DNA of 64,000 nt from Roseovarius salinarum (GTDB lineage Bacteria; Pseudomonadota; Alphaproteobacteria; Rhodobacterales; Rhodobacteraceae). The translations under genes and the position numbers were made by a program. Below are positions 35,627 through 44,756 of this stretch, in pieces (within the stretch, counting starts at the first letter, position 1; each line of letters begins with the position of its first letter). The stretch spans positions 124,001 to 188,000 of the forward strand of contig NZ_PHNT01000004.1 of assembly GCF_002834145.1 (NCBI RefSeq), given 5' to 3'. A model generated the notes under the pieces. It was not told where the DNA came from, searched no databases, and saw nothing but the letters and a program-made list of their open reading frames with translations.

Positions 35627-36116
35627 TCGCCGCAGGTTCCTTCTTGCCGCCGTGCCGGCCGGGGCGCTGGCGCTGGCGGGCTGCGGCTTCACCCCGGTCT
35701 ATGGCCCGCAGGGCGGCGGCCGGGCCATCCAGGGCGCGGTACGCGTCGACGCCCCCGAGGGGCGCGAGGGCTATCTTCTGACCCGCACGCTCGAGGAGCG
35801 CCTGGGCCGCGGCGGCAAGTCCCGCTATGGCCTGTCGCACGCGGTCGAGACGCGCGAACGGGGCGCGGCGATCGCGACCGGCAACGTAACCACCCGCTAC
35901 ACCCTTCTGGGCGAGGCGACCTACGCGCTGCGCGATCTGGACGACGGGCGCGTTCTTTTGTCGGGCAAGGTGGACAGCTTCACCAGCTACTCGGCCTCGG
36001 GCTCCACCGTGGCCACGACCGCGGCGCGCGAGGACGCGCGCGAACGCCTGATGACCATCCTGGCCGACCAGATCGTCGACCGTCTTCTGCTCGCGGCGCC
36101 GGACCTGCCGGAATGA
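35613..36116 (+). CDS. lptE: LPS assembly lipoprotein LptE
   Basis: A 167-residue lipoprotein with signal [19 protein letters not shown], where the lipobox Cys is followed by GFTPVYG, the usual LptE beginning. LptE plugs the LptD barrel at the outer membrane and helps insert LPS. The middle has [22 protein letters not shown], as in alphaproteobacterial LptE. It overlaps leuS by 14 bases and holA by 4 (ATGA), the conserved leuS-lptE-holA order. Confidence 0.93.
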   Translation: MSSFDRRRFLLAAVPAGALALAGCGFTPVYGPQGGGRAIQGAVRVDAPEGREGYLLTRTLEERLGRGGKSRYGLSHAVETRERGAAIATGNVTTRYTLLGEATYALRDLDDGRVLLSGKVDSFTSYSASGSTVATTAAREDARERLMTILADQIVDRLLLAAPDLPE

Positions 36117-37147
36117 AGCTGTCGGGCCGCGACGCGGCCGGCTATTTCGCCCGGCCGGATCCCGGCCGCGCCGGGCTGCTGATCTTCGGCAACGACCCGA
36201 TGCGCGTCGCCCTGCGCCGGCAGGAGGTCATCGCCGCGCTGATCGGGCCGCAGGGCGAGGACGAGATGCGTCTCGCCCGCATCGCCGCCGCCGACTTGCG
36301 CAAGGATCCCGCGCAGCTGCTGGACGCGGTCAAGGCGCAGGGGTTCTTCCCCGGCCAGCGCGCGGCCTTCGTCGAGGAGGCGACCGACGGGCTGGCACCC
36401 ACCATCGCGGCGGCGCTGGAGGAATGGCGCGACGGCGACGCGCAGATCGTCGTCACCGCCGGCCCCTTGGCCAAGGGATCGAAGCTGCGCAAGCTGTTCG
36501 AGGATCACCCCAACGCCTATGCCGTGGCGATCTACGATGATCCGCCGTCGTCCGAGGAGGTGCGCGGCATCATCGAGGGCGCCGGGCTGCGCGACCTGTC
36601 GGGTGACGCGCGGGGCGCGCTCACGGCACTGTCGCGCACGCTGCCCCCGGGCGACTTCCGGCAGACGGTCGAGAAACTGGCGCTCTACAAGCTGGACGAT
36701 GACACGCCCGTCACGGTCGAGGACATCACTGCGTGCGCGCCGACCTCGACCGAGGCCGAGGTCGACGAGGTGCTCGACATCGTGGCAGAGGGACGCCCCG
36801 CCGAGATCGGCCCCGTTATCCGTCGGCTTCAGGCACAGGGCGTGCAACCGGTGCGGCTGTGCATCGGGGCGACGGGACATTTCCGAAGGCTCTACGCGGT
36901 GGCGGTCGACCCCGGCGGGCCGGCCAAGGGCGTGGCGGCGCTGCGCCCGCCGGTGTTCGGGCCGCGGCGCGACCGGGTGTTGCGGCAGGCACGGAACTGG
37001 CCCGCGGCGAACACGGAAAAGGCCCTGTCGCTGCTCACCGACACCGATCTGAAGCTGCGGTCGGCCGGACAGCACGCCCCCGAGATGGCCCTGGTGGAGC
37101 GCACGCTGATCCGCCTCGCGATGATGGCCGCGCGCGCCCGCGGGTGA
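36113..37147 (+). CDS. holA: DNA polymerase III delta subunit HolA
   Basis: A 344-residue clamp-loader wrench subunit. The N-terminal domain has GLLIFGNDPMRVALRRQEVIAAL and the sliding-clamp contact region near LLDAVKAQGFFPGQRAAFVEEA. The middle has DGDAQIVVTAGPLAKGSKLRKLFE, and the C-terminal collar holds TDTDLKLRSAGQ and LVERTLIRLAMM. It opens the beta clamp with the gamma complex. The ATG overlaps the lptE stop. Confidence 0.94.
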   Translation: MKLSGRDAAGYFARPDPGRAGLLIFGNDPMRVALRRQEVIAALIGPQGEDEMRLARIAAADLRKDPAQLLDAVKAQGFFPGQRAAFVEEATDGLAPTIAAALEEWRDGDAQIVVTAGPLAKGSKLRKLFEDHPNAYAVAIYDDPPSSEEVRGIIEGAGLRDLSGDARGALTALSRTLPPGDFRQTVEKLALYKLDDDTPVTVEDITACAPTSTEAEVDEVLDIVAEGRPAEIGPVIRRLQAQGVQPVRLCIGATGHFRRLYAVAVDPGGPAKGVAALRPPVFGPRRDRVLRQARNWPAANTEKALSLLTDTDLKLRSAGQHAPEMALVERTLIRLAMMAARARG

Positions 37148-37217
37148 CGGATCCGGCTTGCCGCCACCGCGCCGCCCCGCGTATTGTCCTTCCCGGGCGG
37201 TGAACAGGAGGCACGGC

Positions 37218-37805
37218 ATGTATCAGGTCATCGGCACGCGGGGCAGCCGCGCGTTCCGCGTTCTATGGATGCTCGAGGAACTCGGCCAGCCCTACGAACA
37301 CAGCCCGGCGAAACCGCAAAGCGAGGCGGTGCGCACCGTCAGCCCCGCCGGCAAGGTGCCGGTCCTGGTGGCCGACGGCACGGTGCTGACCGACTCGGTG
37401 GCGATCATGACCTATCTCGGCGACAAGCACGGCGCGCTGAGTTACACCGCCGGAACACTGGACCGGGCGCGTCAGGACGCGCTGACCCAACAGGTCACGG
37501 CCGACATCGACGCCCTGCTGTGGATGGCCGCGCGGCACAGCTTCGTCCTGCCCGAGGAACGGCGCGTGCCCGCGATCAAGGACTCGTTGAAATGGGAATA
37601 CACCCGAAACCTCGACAGGCTGGCCGAGGCGCTGCAGGGGCCCTTCCTGATGGGCGAGATGATGACGGTGCCCGACATCGTGCTGGCCCATTGCCTGACC
37701 TGGGCCGAGGCGGCGAAATTTCCCGCCCCCGGCGACGCACTGGCCGGCTTCCGCGCCCGCATGCAGGCGCGGAAGGCGTTCGAAACGGTTGCCGCGCTGC
37801 CTTGA
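37218..37805 (+). CDS. Glutathione S-transferase family protein
   Basis: A 195-residue GST with a thioredoxin-like N-terminal domain (MYQVIGTRGSRAFRVLWMLEEL, then SPAGKVPVLVADGTVLTDSVAI containing the cis-Pro and the glutathione-binding D-S) and a helical C-terminal domain. The ATG at 37218 is preceded by AGGAGGC. Substrate unknown; detoxification or thiol exchange is likely. Confidence 0.9.
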   Translation: MYQVIGTRGSRAFRVLWMLEELGQPYEHSPAKPQSEAVRTVSPAGKVPVLVADGTVLTDSVAIMTYLGDKHGALSYTAGTLDRARQDALTQQVTADIDALLWMAARHSFVLPEERRVPAIKDSLKWEYTRNLDRLAEALQGPFLMGEMMTVPDIVLAHCLTWAEAAKFPAPGDALAGFRARMQARKAFETVAALP

Positions 37806-37818
37806 GGCGCGCGGGCGC

Positions 37819-38982
37819 TCAGCGGGCGCGCGTCGCCGCGGCACGGCCCGCCCAGCGGCCCGTCGCGAGACATGCGGTCAGCAGGTAGCCACCCGTCGGC
37901 GCGTCCCAGTCCAGCATTTCGCCGGCGGCGAACACGCCGGGGCGCGCGCGCAGCATCAGCGCCGAATCGACGGCATCGAATCGCAAACCGCCGGCGGTCG
38001 AGATCGCCTCGTCCAGGGGGCGGGGGCCCTGGTGGGCCACCGGCAGCGCCTTGAGCAGCGGCGCAAGGTCGTCGGGCAGGGGCCGGCCGAATTCCATGAG
38101 AAGGGCACGCTTCTCGGGTGACAGCCGCAGGACCTTGCGCAGGTGGTTGGACAGGCTGGCCTTGCCACGCGGGCGTGCCAGCCGCCGGCGCAGCTCGTCG
38201 GGCGCAAGATCCGGCAGCAGATCAAGCGTGAGCGGCGCGCCACTGCGCAGGGCCCGGCCGATTGCGTAGATTCCGCCGCCCTCGAGCCCGCCGGCCGAGA
38301 TCACGAACTCGCCGCGTGCCCGCGTCCCGCCCGCGTGCAGCGCCACGCCCTTGACGGCGTGGCCGAACAGCGGCGCCATGTGCGGCGACCACGCGACCGA
38401 CAGCCCGACGTTCGAGGGGACGAAAGGGGTGACCTCCGCGGCCGGCAGGTGCGCCGTCCACGCGCCGTCCGAGCCCAGCCGCCCCCAGCTCGCCCCGCCG
38501 CAGGCCAGCACCGTGACCGCAGGTGCAACCGTCTGCTGCCCGTCCGGGGTGTCGAACACCGCGTCGCCGTCGGCGGACCAGCCCAGCCAGCGCCAGCGCG
38601 TGCGCAGCGTGACACCCAGGTCGGCCAGGCGCCCGAGCCAGGCGCGCAACAGCGGCGAGGCCTTCATCCCGGTGGGAAACACGCGTCCCGAGCTGCCGGT
38701 GAACAGCGGCTGGCCGAGCCCCTCGGCCCAGCGGCGCACCTGCGTGGGGCCGAATGCCTCCAGCATGGGCCGCAGGTCGCGCGCCGATGGCCCGTAAGCC
38801 GCGAGGAAGGCCGCGAACGCTTCGTCCTTCGTCAGGTTCAGCCCGGACTTTCCCGCCATCAGGAACTTGCGCGCGGCCGATGGCTTGGCCTCGGCCACGG
38901 TCACGCGCAGGCCGGCGCGCGCCATCTCCTCGGCGGCCATCAGGCCCGCCGGCCCGGCCCCGATGACCAGCGCATCGCTCAT
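37819..38982 (-). CDS. HI0933/YhiN-like FAD flavoprotein (TIGR03862 type)
   Basis: A 387-residue flavoprotein. The Rossmann FAD motif is ALVIGAGPAGLMAAEEMA at the N-terminus, followed by AEAKPSAARKFLMAGKSGLN, the distinctive block of this family. The C-terminus has the second FAD contact GVFAAGEMLDWDAPTGGY. The function is unknown; characterised relatives are FAD enzymes of uncertain substrate. It is divergent from the HNH gene. Confidence 0.88.
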   Translation of the reverse strand: MSDALVIGAGPAGLMAAEEMARAGLRVTVAEAKPSAARKFLMAGKSGLNLTKDEAFAAFLAAYGPSARDLRPMLEAFGPTQVRRWAEGLGQPLFTGSSGRVFPTGMKASPLLRAWLGRLADLGVTLRTRWRWLGWSADGDAVFDTPDGQQTVAPAVTVLACGGASWGRLGSDGAWTAHLPAAEVTPFVPSNVGLSVAWSPHMAPLFGHAVKGVALHAGGTRARGEFVISAGGLEGGGIYAIGRALRSGAPLTLDLLPDLAPDELRRRLARPRGKASLSNHLRKVLRLSPEKRALLMEFGRPLPDDLAPLLKALPVAHQGPRPLDEAISTAGGLRFDAVDSALMLRARPGVFAAGEMLDWDAPTGGYLLTACLATGRWAGRAAATRAR

Positions 38983-39047
38983 GCCAACCGCCTTTCGCGC
39001 ATCCCTTCCCCCTTGCCTTCCGTGTCGGCCGCGGCATCCTCTTGCCC

Positions 39048-39368
39048 ATGACCGCGCGCAAGGATCAAGAGCGAACGGAGGCCCCCCTTTGCCCGCTGTG
39101 CGGCCGGCCCATCCCCGAAGGCGTCAAGGCCAGCGCGCATCACCTCGTGCCGAAACTGATAGGCGGCAAGGGCGGCCCGACCGTCCTGCTGCACCAGATC
39201 TGCCACGACCAGATCCACGCCACGCTCACCGAGGCGGAACTGGCGCGCGACTACAATACCGTCGCCGCGTTGCGCGCGCATCCACGCCTGGCGAAATTCA
39301 TCCGCTGGGTGTCGCGGCGCCCGCCGGAATTCAATTCGAAAACGCCGGGGCCGCGGCGCAGGCGGTGA
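39048..39368 (+). CDS. HNH endonuclease domain protein
   Basis: A 106-residue protein with a zinc-finger knuckle CPLCG (about residue 14) and the HNH core AHHLVPKLIGGKGG, then HQICHDQIHA, giving the His pair and metal His. The ATG at 39048 is preferred over a TTG six bases upstream. It is stand-alone, not next to terminase or restriction genes. Such small HNH proteins are common in alphaproteobacterial chromosomes with no known role. Confidence 0.82.
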   Translation: MTARKDQERTEAPLCPLCGRPIPEGVKASAHHLVPKLIGGKGGPTVLLHQICHDQIHATLTEAELARDYNTVAALRAHPRLAKFIRWVSRRPPEFNSKTPGPRRRR

Positions 39369-39389
39369 GGTCTGCGCCCACGGGCGCCA

Positions 39390-40028
39390 TCACGGGGTCG
39401 AGGGTGTCGGCGGAGAGGCCGGCCGGCACATGGCCTTGATTCCCGCCGCGATCCCGGGGTCGGCGCCCAGGGTGTCGGCGGCCAGCGCCCGCGCCTCCGC
39501 CGCGAGGGTGTCGGCAGGGACGATCCTGTCGAACAACCCCCATGAAAGCGCCGTCTCCGCATCGATCTTCTGCCCGGCCATCAGGATCATCTTGGCCCGC
39601 GCCGGCCCCACGAGGGCCGCGAGACGACCGGGATCGGAGGGTTGCGGCAGGAAACCCAGTTTCATCACGGGGTAGAACGCCTTGGCCGACGGCACGGCGA
39701 GGCGCAGGTCGCAGGCCAGCACCATGCCCATCGCGCCCCCGGCCACCGTGCCGTTGAGCGCGGCGATCGTCAGGCCCGGCAATTGCGCGATCGCGCTCGA
39801 AAGCCGTTCCCACGACGGGCTGGTCGCAAGGCCGGCGCGCGCGGCCTCGAGGTCGGCGCCGGCCGAGAACACCTTGCCGGCGCCGGTCAGGATCAACGCG
39901 CGCGCGTCCTGCGCGGTCTCGGCGATATCGCACAGGCGGGCGAGCATGTCCTCGGTCAGCGCGTTGGCCTTGTCCGCCCGGTCGAGCGTGACGGTCCAGA
40001 GCCCGCCGTCCTTTTCCAGCCCGATCAT
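39390..40028 (-). CDS. Crotonase-fold protein lacking the hydratase glutamates
   Basis: A 212-residue enoyl-CoA hydratase/isomerase-fold protein. The CoA-site pattern DRADKANALTEDML and the oxyanion segment AGADLEAARAG are present, and the second oxyanion loop is GTVAGGAMGMVLACD. The hydratase glutamates (E144 in GGGCE and E164 in PExxLG of rat crotonase) correspond here to Gly and Val (PVMKLG), so ordinary enoyl-CoA hydration is unlikely. The ATG at 40028 overlaps the stop of the upstream SDR gene (ATGA). Confidence 0.86.
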   Translation of the reverse strand: MIGLEKDGGLWTVTLDRADKANALTEDMLARLCDIAETAQDARALILTGAGKVFSAGADLEAARAGLATSPSWERLSSAIAQLPGLTIAALNGTVAGGAMGMVLACDLRLAVPSAKAFYPVMKLGFLPQPSDPGRLAALVGPARAKMILMAGQKIDAETALSWGLFDRIVPADTLAAEARALAADTLGADPGIAAGIKAMCRPASPPTPSTP

Positions 40029-40774
40029 GCGATGCCCGCGCGGCGGCGGATCTCGGGGTCGCGCAGCGAGATCTCCCGGCCCAGGAACGCGTCCGCGTCC
40101 TCGCTGCACATCCACAACAGCGCCCTGGCTGGCCACTCGGGCGGGATGTGGTCGGACCAGTCGAGCCGGGCCACCGGGTTCATGCCGCTGGCCTTGATCT
40201 CGCGCTGCATCTCCGTGGCGACGGTGCCCGGCGACAGGCCCATCACCCGAACGCCGTGGTCGCGGCCTTCGGTATCGGCACACATCGTCAGCATGGCGGC
40301 CCCGGCCTTCGAGGCACAGTAGTGGCTCCAACCTTCCAGAGGGTTGTGCGCCGCCCCGGAACTGACGGTGAGGATCGTTCCGCCGCCGCGCTCCTGCATC
40401 ACCGGCATGGCGGCGCGCATTCCGTGGAAGACGCCCTTCAGGTTCACGTCGATGGCATGGCCCCAGGCCTCCGGGTCGGCCTCGGCCAGATGCGAAATGG
40501 GCGAGATCACCCCGGCGTTGCCGATCAGCACGTCGAGGCCACCGAACGCCTTGACACAGGCGTCGACCGCGGCCTGGACCTCCCAGTAGCGGCTGATGTC
40601 GCAGGGCACGGCCACCGCCCGGGGGCCGATCTCTCCGGCCAGTTCGGCGATCGCGTCCTTCCTGCGCGCCACCAGCGCCACGTTGGCCCCCGCCTCGGCG
40701 AACACGCGCGCCGCGGCGGCGCCGATGCCGCGGCTGGCCCCCGTCACCAGCACCGTCTTGCCACTCATGTCCAT
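40025..40774 (-). CDS. Short-chain dehydrogenase/reductase
   Basis: A 249-residue classical SDR: TGASRGIG at the N-terminus, NAG at about 88, catalytic Ser in VSSGAA and YCASK (Tyr and Lys, about 154-158), then SPGTVATEM. The cofactor is NAD(H) or NADP(H); the substrate is unknown. It is translationally coupled to the crotonase-fold gene that follows, which suggests an acyl or beta-oxidation-like step. It shares a 137-bp leader region with divergent DUF2125. Confidence 0.91.
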   Translation of the reverse strand: MDMSGKTVLVTGASRGIGAAAARVFAEAGANVALVARRKDAIAELAGEIGPRAVAVPCDISRYWEVQAAVDACVKAFGGLDVLIGNAGVISPISHLAEADPEAWGHAIDVNLKGVFHGMRAAMPVMQERGGGTILTVSSGAAHNPLEGWSHYCASKAGAAMLTMCADTEGRDHGVRVMGLSPGTVATEMQREIKASGMNPVARLDWSDHIPPEWPARALLWMCSEDADAFLGREISLRDPEIRRRAGIA

Positions 40775-40911
40775 TTCTCGGTCCTTTCGCTCCGGTCCAT
40801 CACCCGTTCATTGCCGGGCGTGCCCGGGGCCTGCGCCGGCTGCGCCCACTTGACCCGGACGCGTGTTGCGCAGAAGCTGGCAGAAGATTTCATGCAAGGG
40901 AAGGGTCGATC

Positions 40912-42432
40912 ATGAAAGCCTGGAATTCACTCCGGTGCGGTGTCACCGGCGCCCTGGTCCTGGCGGCCCCGGCCGCGTGGGCCGATGTAACCCCGGAACA
41001 GGTTTGGGCCAACTGGCGCGCCTACCTGGAAGGGTTCGGCTACGAGGTCAGCGCCGAGGAACGCATGGCGGGCGACACGCTGACCGTTTCGGACCTTCGG
41101 ATGACCTTCGATATTCCCGAGGAGGACGGCACGCTCGAGATGTCGATGGGCGATCTCATGCTCGAACAGAAGGGCGATGGCACGGTGGCCGTCTCGATCC
41201 CGCCCAAGATGCCCGTGACGCTGGATTTCGTGGAGCCCGACGGCGAAGCGGGGACGGTCGTCCTCGACGCCACCTCGAAAGGGTTCTCGATGACGGTTTC
41301 GGGAAACCCCGGGGCGATGACCTACAATTACTCCGCGGCCGCGATGGGGCTTGCGCTGGCCGATATCGACGCGCCGGACGTGCCCGAGGATTTCGGCACG
41401 GCCTCCATGAGCATCGCCAACATGACCGGAACGACCGAGATGCAGGCCGGTGACCCGGCGGTGTCCAGCCAGACGCTGAACACCGGTGCCGTGACCTACG
41501 ACCTGGACCTCAAGGACCCCGAAAGCGGCGACCGCATGGTCATGCAGGGCGGCTTCGGCGCGCTGTCGGTCAAGGGCGACGGCACCCTGCCGAAGGACGT
41601 CGACACCTCGAACCTTGCCCGGATGATCGACGCCGGTTTCGCAATCTCGTTCCGCTACGCGTACGAGGCGGGGCACTCGAAGTTCAACTTCAAGGACGGC
41701 GAAGATGTCGTTCAGGGCGAAACCAGCAGCGACGAGGGCGCGCTGACCGTCGACATGAGCGCCGACGGAATTTCCTACGGCGGCTCGGCGCAGAATTACG
41801 CGATGAACGCGGCGGTGCCCGATCTGCCTTTCCCGATCGAGCTGGGCATGGAGGAGATGTCGTTCGACATGGCGATGCCCGTCAAGAAATCCGAGGAATT
41901 GCAGGATTTCGGCTTTGCCCTGACCCTGGCGGGTTTCGAGATGTCCGAGATGATCTGGGGCATGTTCGACCCGGCCGGGCAGTTGCCGCACGAGCCGGCC
42001 ACCGTCGCGATCGACGTTGACGGGAAGGCGCGGCTGACCGCCGACATCGTCGACCCCGAGCAGATGGCCGAGATAGAGGACAGCGGCACGCCGCCGGGCG
42101 AACTGGATTCGCTCAACATCAACGCCATCGAGGTCGATGCCGTCGGTGCGCGGCTGACCGGCGAAGGCGCCTTCACCTTCGACAATTCGGACCTCGAGAG
42201 CTTTGACGGGATGCCCGCGCCCAAGGGCGAGGCCAACCTCAAGCTTGTCGGCGGCAACGGCCTGCTCGACAAGTTGACGGAGATGGGCCTGCTGCCCGAG
42301 GAACAAGCCAACGGGGCGCGGATGATGATGGGCCTGTTCGCCGTTCCGGGCGAGGGCGAGGACACGCTGACCTCCAAGATCGAAGTGACCGAGGAGGGGC
42401 AGGTGCTGGCCAACGGGCAGCGGTTGAAGTGA
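40912..42432 (+). CDS. DUF2125 exported protein
   Basis: A 506-residue precursor with signal peptide MKAWNSLRCGVTGALVLAAPAAWA. The mature protein is made of repeating amphipathic strands and turns (VTPEQVWANWRAYLEGFGYEV, LTVSDLRMTFDIPEEDG, and later parallel blocks), acidic overall and rich in Met and Gly. It fits the DUF2125 family of Rhodobacterales. It probably sits in the periplasm. No enzymatic motif is seen. Confidence 0.87.
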   Translation: MKAWNSLRCGVTGALVLAAPAAWADVTPEQVWANWRAYLEGFGYEVSAEERMAGDTLTVSDLRMTFDIPEEDGTLEMSMGDLMLEQKGDGTVAVSIPPKMPVTLDFVEPDGEAGTVVLDATSKGFSMTVSGNPGAMTYNYSAAAMGLALADIDAPDVPEDFGTASMSIANMTGTTEMQAGDPAVSSQTLNTGAVTYDLDLKDPESGDRMVMQGGFGALSVKGDGTLPKDVDTSNLARMIDAGFAISFRYAYEAGHSKFNFKDGEDVVQGETSSDEGALTVDMSADGISYGGSAQNYAMNAAVPDLPFPIELGMEEMSFDMAMPVKKSEELQDFGFALTLAGFEMSEMIWGMFDPAGQLPHEPATVAIDVDGKARLTADIVDPEQMAEIEDSGTPPGELDSLNINAIEVDAVGARLTGEGAFTFDNSDLESFDGMPAPKGEANLKLVGGNGLLDKLTEMGLLPEEQANGARMMMGLFAVPGEGEDTLTSKIEVTEEGQVLANGQRLK

Positions 42433-42567
42433 CCTCCGGCTGACGACGAAACGGCTGCCGCCGGGCGGTGTGCGTCGCGACGCGTCGCCCGGCGGCATGG
42501 GCGGCCCTTGCAGGGGGGCGGCCCGCAAGCTACCTGAAACGGGTAGCCAAATCACCGGACCTGCCCC

Positions 42568-43914
42568 ATGACAAAGACGCTGGAAACCCTGACCGAGGCC
42601 CTGCTCGACGCTGCACGGAAGGCCGGCGCGGAATCCGCCGACGCGATGGCTCTTCGGGGCAGTTCACTGTCGATCGACGTGCGTGCTGGCGCGCTCGAAC
42701 AGGCGGAGCGTGCCGAGGGCACCGACCTCGGCCTGCGCGTCCTGGTCGGGCGGCGCCAGGCCTGCGTCTCGGCCTCGGACACCCGGCCGGAGACACTGAC
42801 CGCGCTGGCCGAACGCGCCGTGGCGATGGCGCGCGAGGCGCCGGAGGACCCGCACGCCGGCCTTGCCGACTCCGGGCAGCTTGCCCGCGACTGGGATCTG
42901 GCCGCCCTCGAACTCGAGGATCCGGCGCCCGAACCGGCGCCGCAGGCGCTGGAGGACAAGGCGCGGGCCGCGGAGGCCGCGGCGCTGGCAGTGGACGGCG
43001 TGGAACAGGTGCAGCAGGCGGGCGCGACCTACGCGCGGCGGCAGGTGCACCTGGCCGCCACGAACGGGTTCTCGGGCGGCTACGCGCAGACCGACAGTGC
43101 GCTCGCCTGTGTCGCCATCGCGGGTGAAGGTACGGGCATGGAGCGCGACCACGATCACGACAGCCGGATATTCCGTGCGGACCTGCGCGAGGCCGGCGAG
43201 ATCGGCACCACCGCCGGGCGCCGCGCGGCTGAACGGCTGGGCCCGCGGCGCCCGCGCACCGGGGCCTACCCCGTCCTTTTCGACGAACGCGTCGCCGACT
43301 CGCTCATCGGGCACCTGCTGGTGGCGGCCAACGGCGCGTCGCTGGCACGGGGCACCTCGTGGTTGCGCGACCGGATGGACGCCCCGCTTCTGCCCGAGGA
43401 CATGACGCTGTTCGAGGATCCGCACAGGCCCCGCGCGACCGGTTCGCGCCCCTTCGATGCCGAGGGGTTGCCCACGCGGCGCCGCGCGTTGGTGGAGAAC
43501 GGGGTTCTGCGCGGCTGGGTGCTCGATCTGGCCACGGCGCGCAAGCTCGGGCTCGGGTCGACCGGCAACGCCAAGCGCGGCACCAACGCGCCGCCCAGCC
43601 CGGGCAGCTGGAACGTGGCGCTCACGCAGGGCGAACGGACGCGCGACGCCCTCATCGCCGAGATGGGCACCGGCCTTGTCGTGACCTCGCTGATCGGCGC
43701 CACGATAAACCCGAACACCGGGGACTACTCCCGTGGGGCGAGCGGTTTCTGGGTGGAAAACGGCGAGATCGCCTATCCGGTCAACGAATGCACCATCGCC
43801 GGCAGCCTGCCCGAGATGCTTGGCCGGATGACGCCGGCCAACGACGCGCGCCCGTGGCTGTCCCGCGTGGTCCCGTCGCTCCTGGTCGAGGGGCTGACCC
43901 TTGCCGGAGACTGA
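42568..43914 (+). CDS. pmbA: TldD/PmbA family metalloprotease subunit PmbA (TldE)
   Basis: A 448-residue PmbA-type protein. The N-terminus LTEALLDAARKAGAESADAMA and the C-terminal domain with RRALVENGVLRGWVLDLATARKLGLGSTGNA match TldE/PmbA. No HExxxH metal site is present, as expected for PmbA, which pairs with TldD (not in this window) for peptide maturation. The next gene starts inside its 3' end. Confidence 0.92.
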   Translation: MTKTLETLTEALLDAARKAGAESADAMALRGSSLSIDVRAGALEQAERAEGTDLGLRVLVGRRQACVSASDTRPETLTALAERAVAMAREAPEDPHAGLADSGQLARDWDLAALELEDPAPEPAPQALEDKARAAEAAALAVDGVEQVQQAGATYARRQVHLAATNGFSGGYAQTDSALACVAIAGEGTGMERDHDHDSRIFRADLREAGEIGTTAGRRAAERLGPRRPRTGAYPVLFDERVADSLIGHLLVAANGASLARGTSWLRDRMDAPLLPEDMTLFEDPHRPRATGSRPFDAEGLPTRRRALVENGVLRGWVLDLATARKLGLGSTGNAKRGTNAPPSPGSWNVALTQGERTRDALIAEMGTGLVVTSLIGATINPNTGDYSRGASGFWVENGEIAYPVNECTIAGSLPEMLGRMTPANDARPWLSRVVPSLLVEGLTLAGD

Positions 43915-44686
43915 CCTGGAGCTGCTCATTGACGCGGCCCGGCGCGCAGGGCAGATCGCGACACGATATACCGGCGCCGAGGCACGTCGCTGGGACAAGC
44001 CGGCCGGCGCCGGGCCGGTGACCGAGGCCGACATGGCGGTCAACGAGGATCTGCGCGCGCGACTGCGCGCGGCCCGGCCCGACTATGGCTGGCTGTCGGA
44101 GGAATGCCCCGACGATGCCGCGCGGCTCGACCGTGACCGCGTTTTCATCGTCGACCCGATCGACGGAACCCGCAGCTTCATAGGCGGGTCTCGCACCTGG
44201 GCGCATGCGCTGGCCGTGGCCGATGGTGGCCGCGTGACCGCCGCGGTGATCTACCTGCCGCGCCGCGACAAGCTCTATGCCGCGGCCGCGGGGTGCGGCG
44301 CCACGCTGAACGCCGCCCCCATCCGGGTATCGGGGCAAGCGGAGCTTGTCGGCGCGTCGCTTCTGGCCGCCAAGCCGATCTATGCCCCCGAGAACTGGCG
44401 CGGAACGGTGCCGCAGGTCACGCGAGTCTACCGACCGTCGCTGGCCTACCGGCTGTGCCTCGTGGCGGAGGGCCGGTTCGACGCGATGCTGACGCTGCGG
44501 CGCAGTTGGGAGTGGGACATCGCCGCAGGCGACCTGATCCTGCGCGAGGCCGGGGCGCGCACGTCGGACCGGCAGGGCCGTTCGCTCCTGTTCAACAACC
44601 CCGATCCGCGCCTGGACGGCGTGATCGCGGCGAACGCGCGGCTTCACGCGGCCCTCACCGCATCGCTGGCCCGCGACCCGGCGTGA
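43901..44686 (+). CDS. Inositol monophosphatase/CysQ-type phosphatase
   Basis: A 261-residue Mg-dependent phosphatase. Metal ligands are seen in WLSEE (about 65), DPIDGTRSF (about 86) and WEWDIAAGDLI (about 205), the FIG superfamily signature. The likely activity is on 3',5'-bisphosphate nucleotides or inositol monophosphate. The start is TTG at 43901, overlapping the pmbA 3' end by 14 bases with GAGGGG upstream; the next Met would remove the N-terminal helix. Confidence 0.87.
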   Translation: MPETDLELLIDAARRAGQIATRYTGAEARRWDKPAGAGPVTEADMAVNEDLRARLRAARPDYGWLSEECPDDAARLDRDRVFIVDPIDGTRSFIGGSRTWAHALAVADGGRVTAAVIYLPRRDKLYAAAAGCGATLNAAPIRVSGQAELVGASLLAAKPIYAPENWRGTVPQVTRVYRPSLAYRLCLVAEGRFDAMLTLRRSWEWDIAAGDLILREAGARTSDRQGRSLLFNNPDPRLDGVIAANARLHAALTASLARDPA

Positions 44687-44700
44687 AACCGGGGCAATGA

Positions 44701-44731
44701 AAAGCGCCCGCCGATTGTCCGGCGGGCGCTC
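44701..44731 (-). terminator. Terminator of the petABC operon
   Basis: Perfect 11-bp inverted repeat AGCGCCCGCCG (44704-44714), loop of six, CGGCGGGCGCT (44721-44731). Read on the minus strand it is followed by TTTT, so it ends petC transcription. It also lies 18 bp after the convergent phosphatase gene. Confidence 0.82.
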
Positions 44732-44756
44732 GGGTGTTGCAGTGTCGGCGCGGTGA

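Noticed and set aside
40927-42555. 542-codon minus-strand frame
   Set aside because: Antisense to the DUF2125 gene, which has a signal peptide and conserved blocks.
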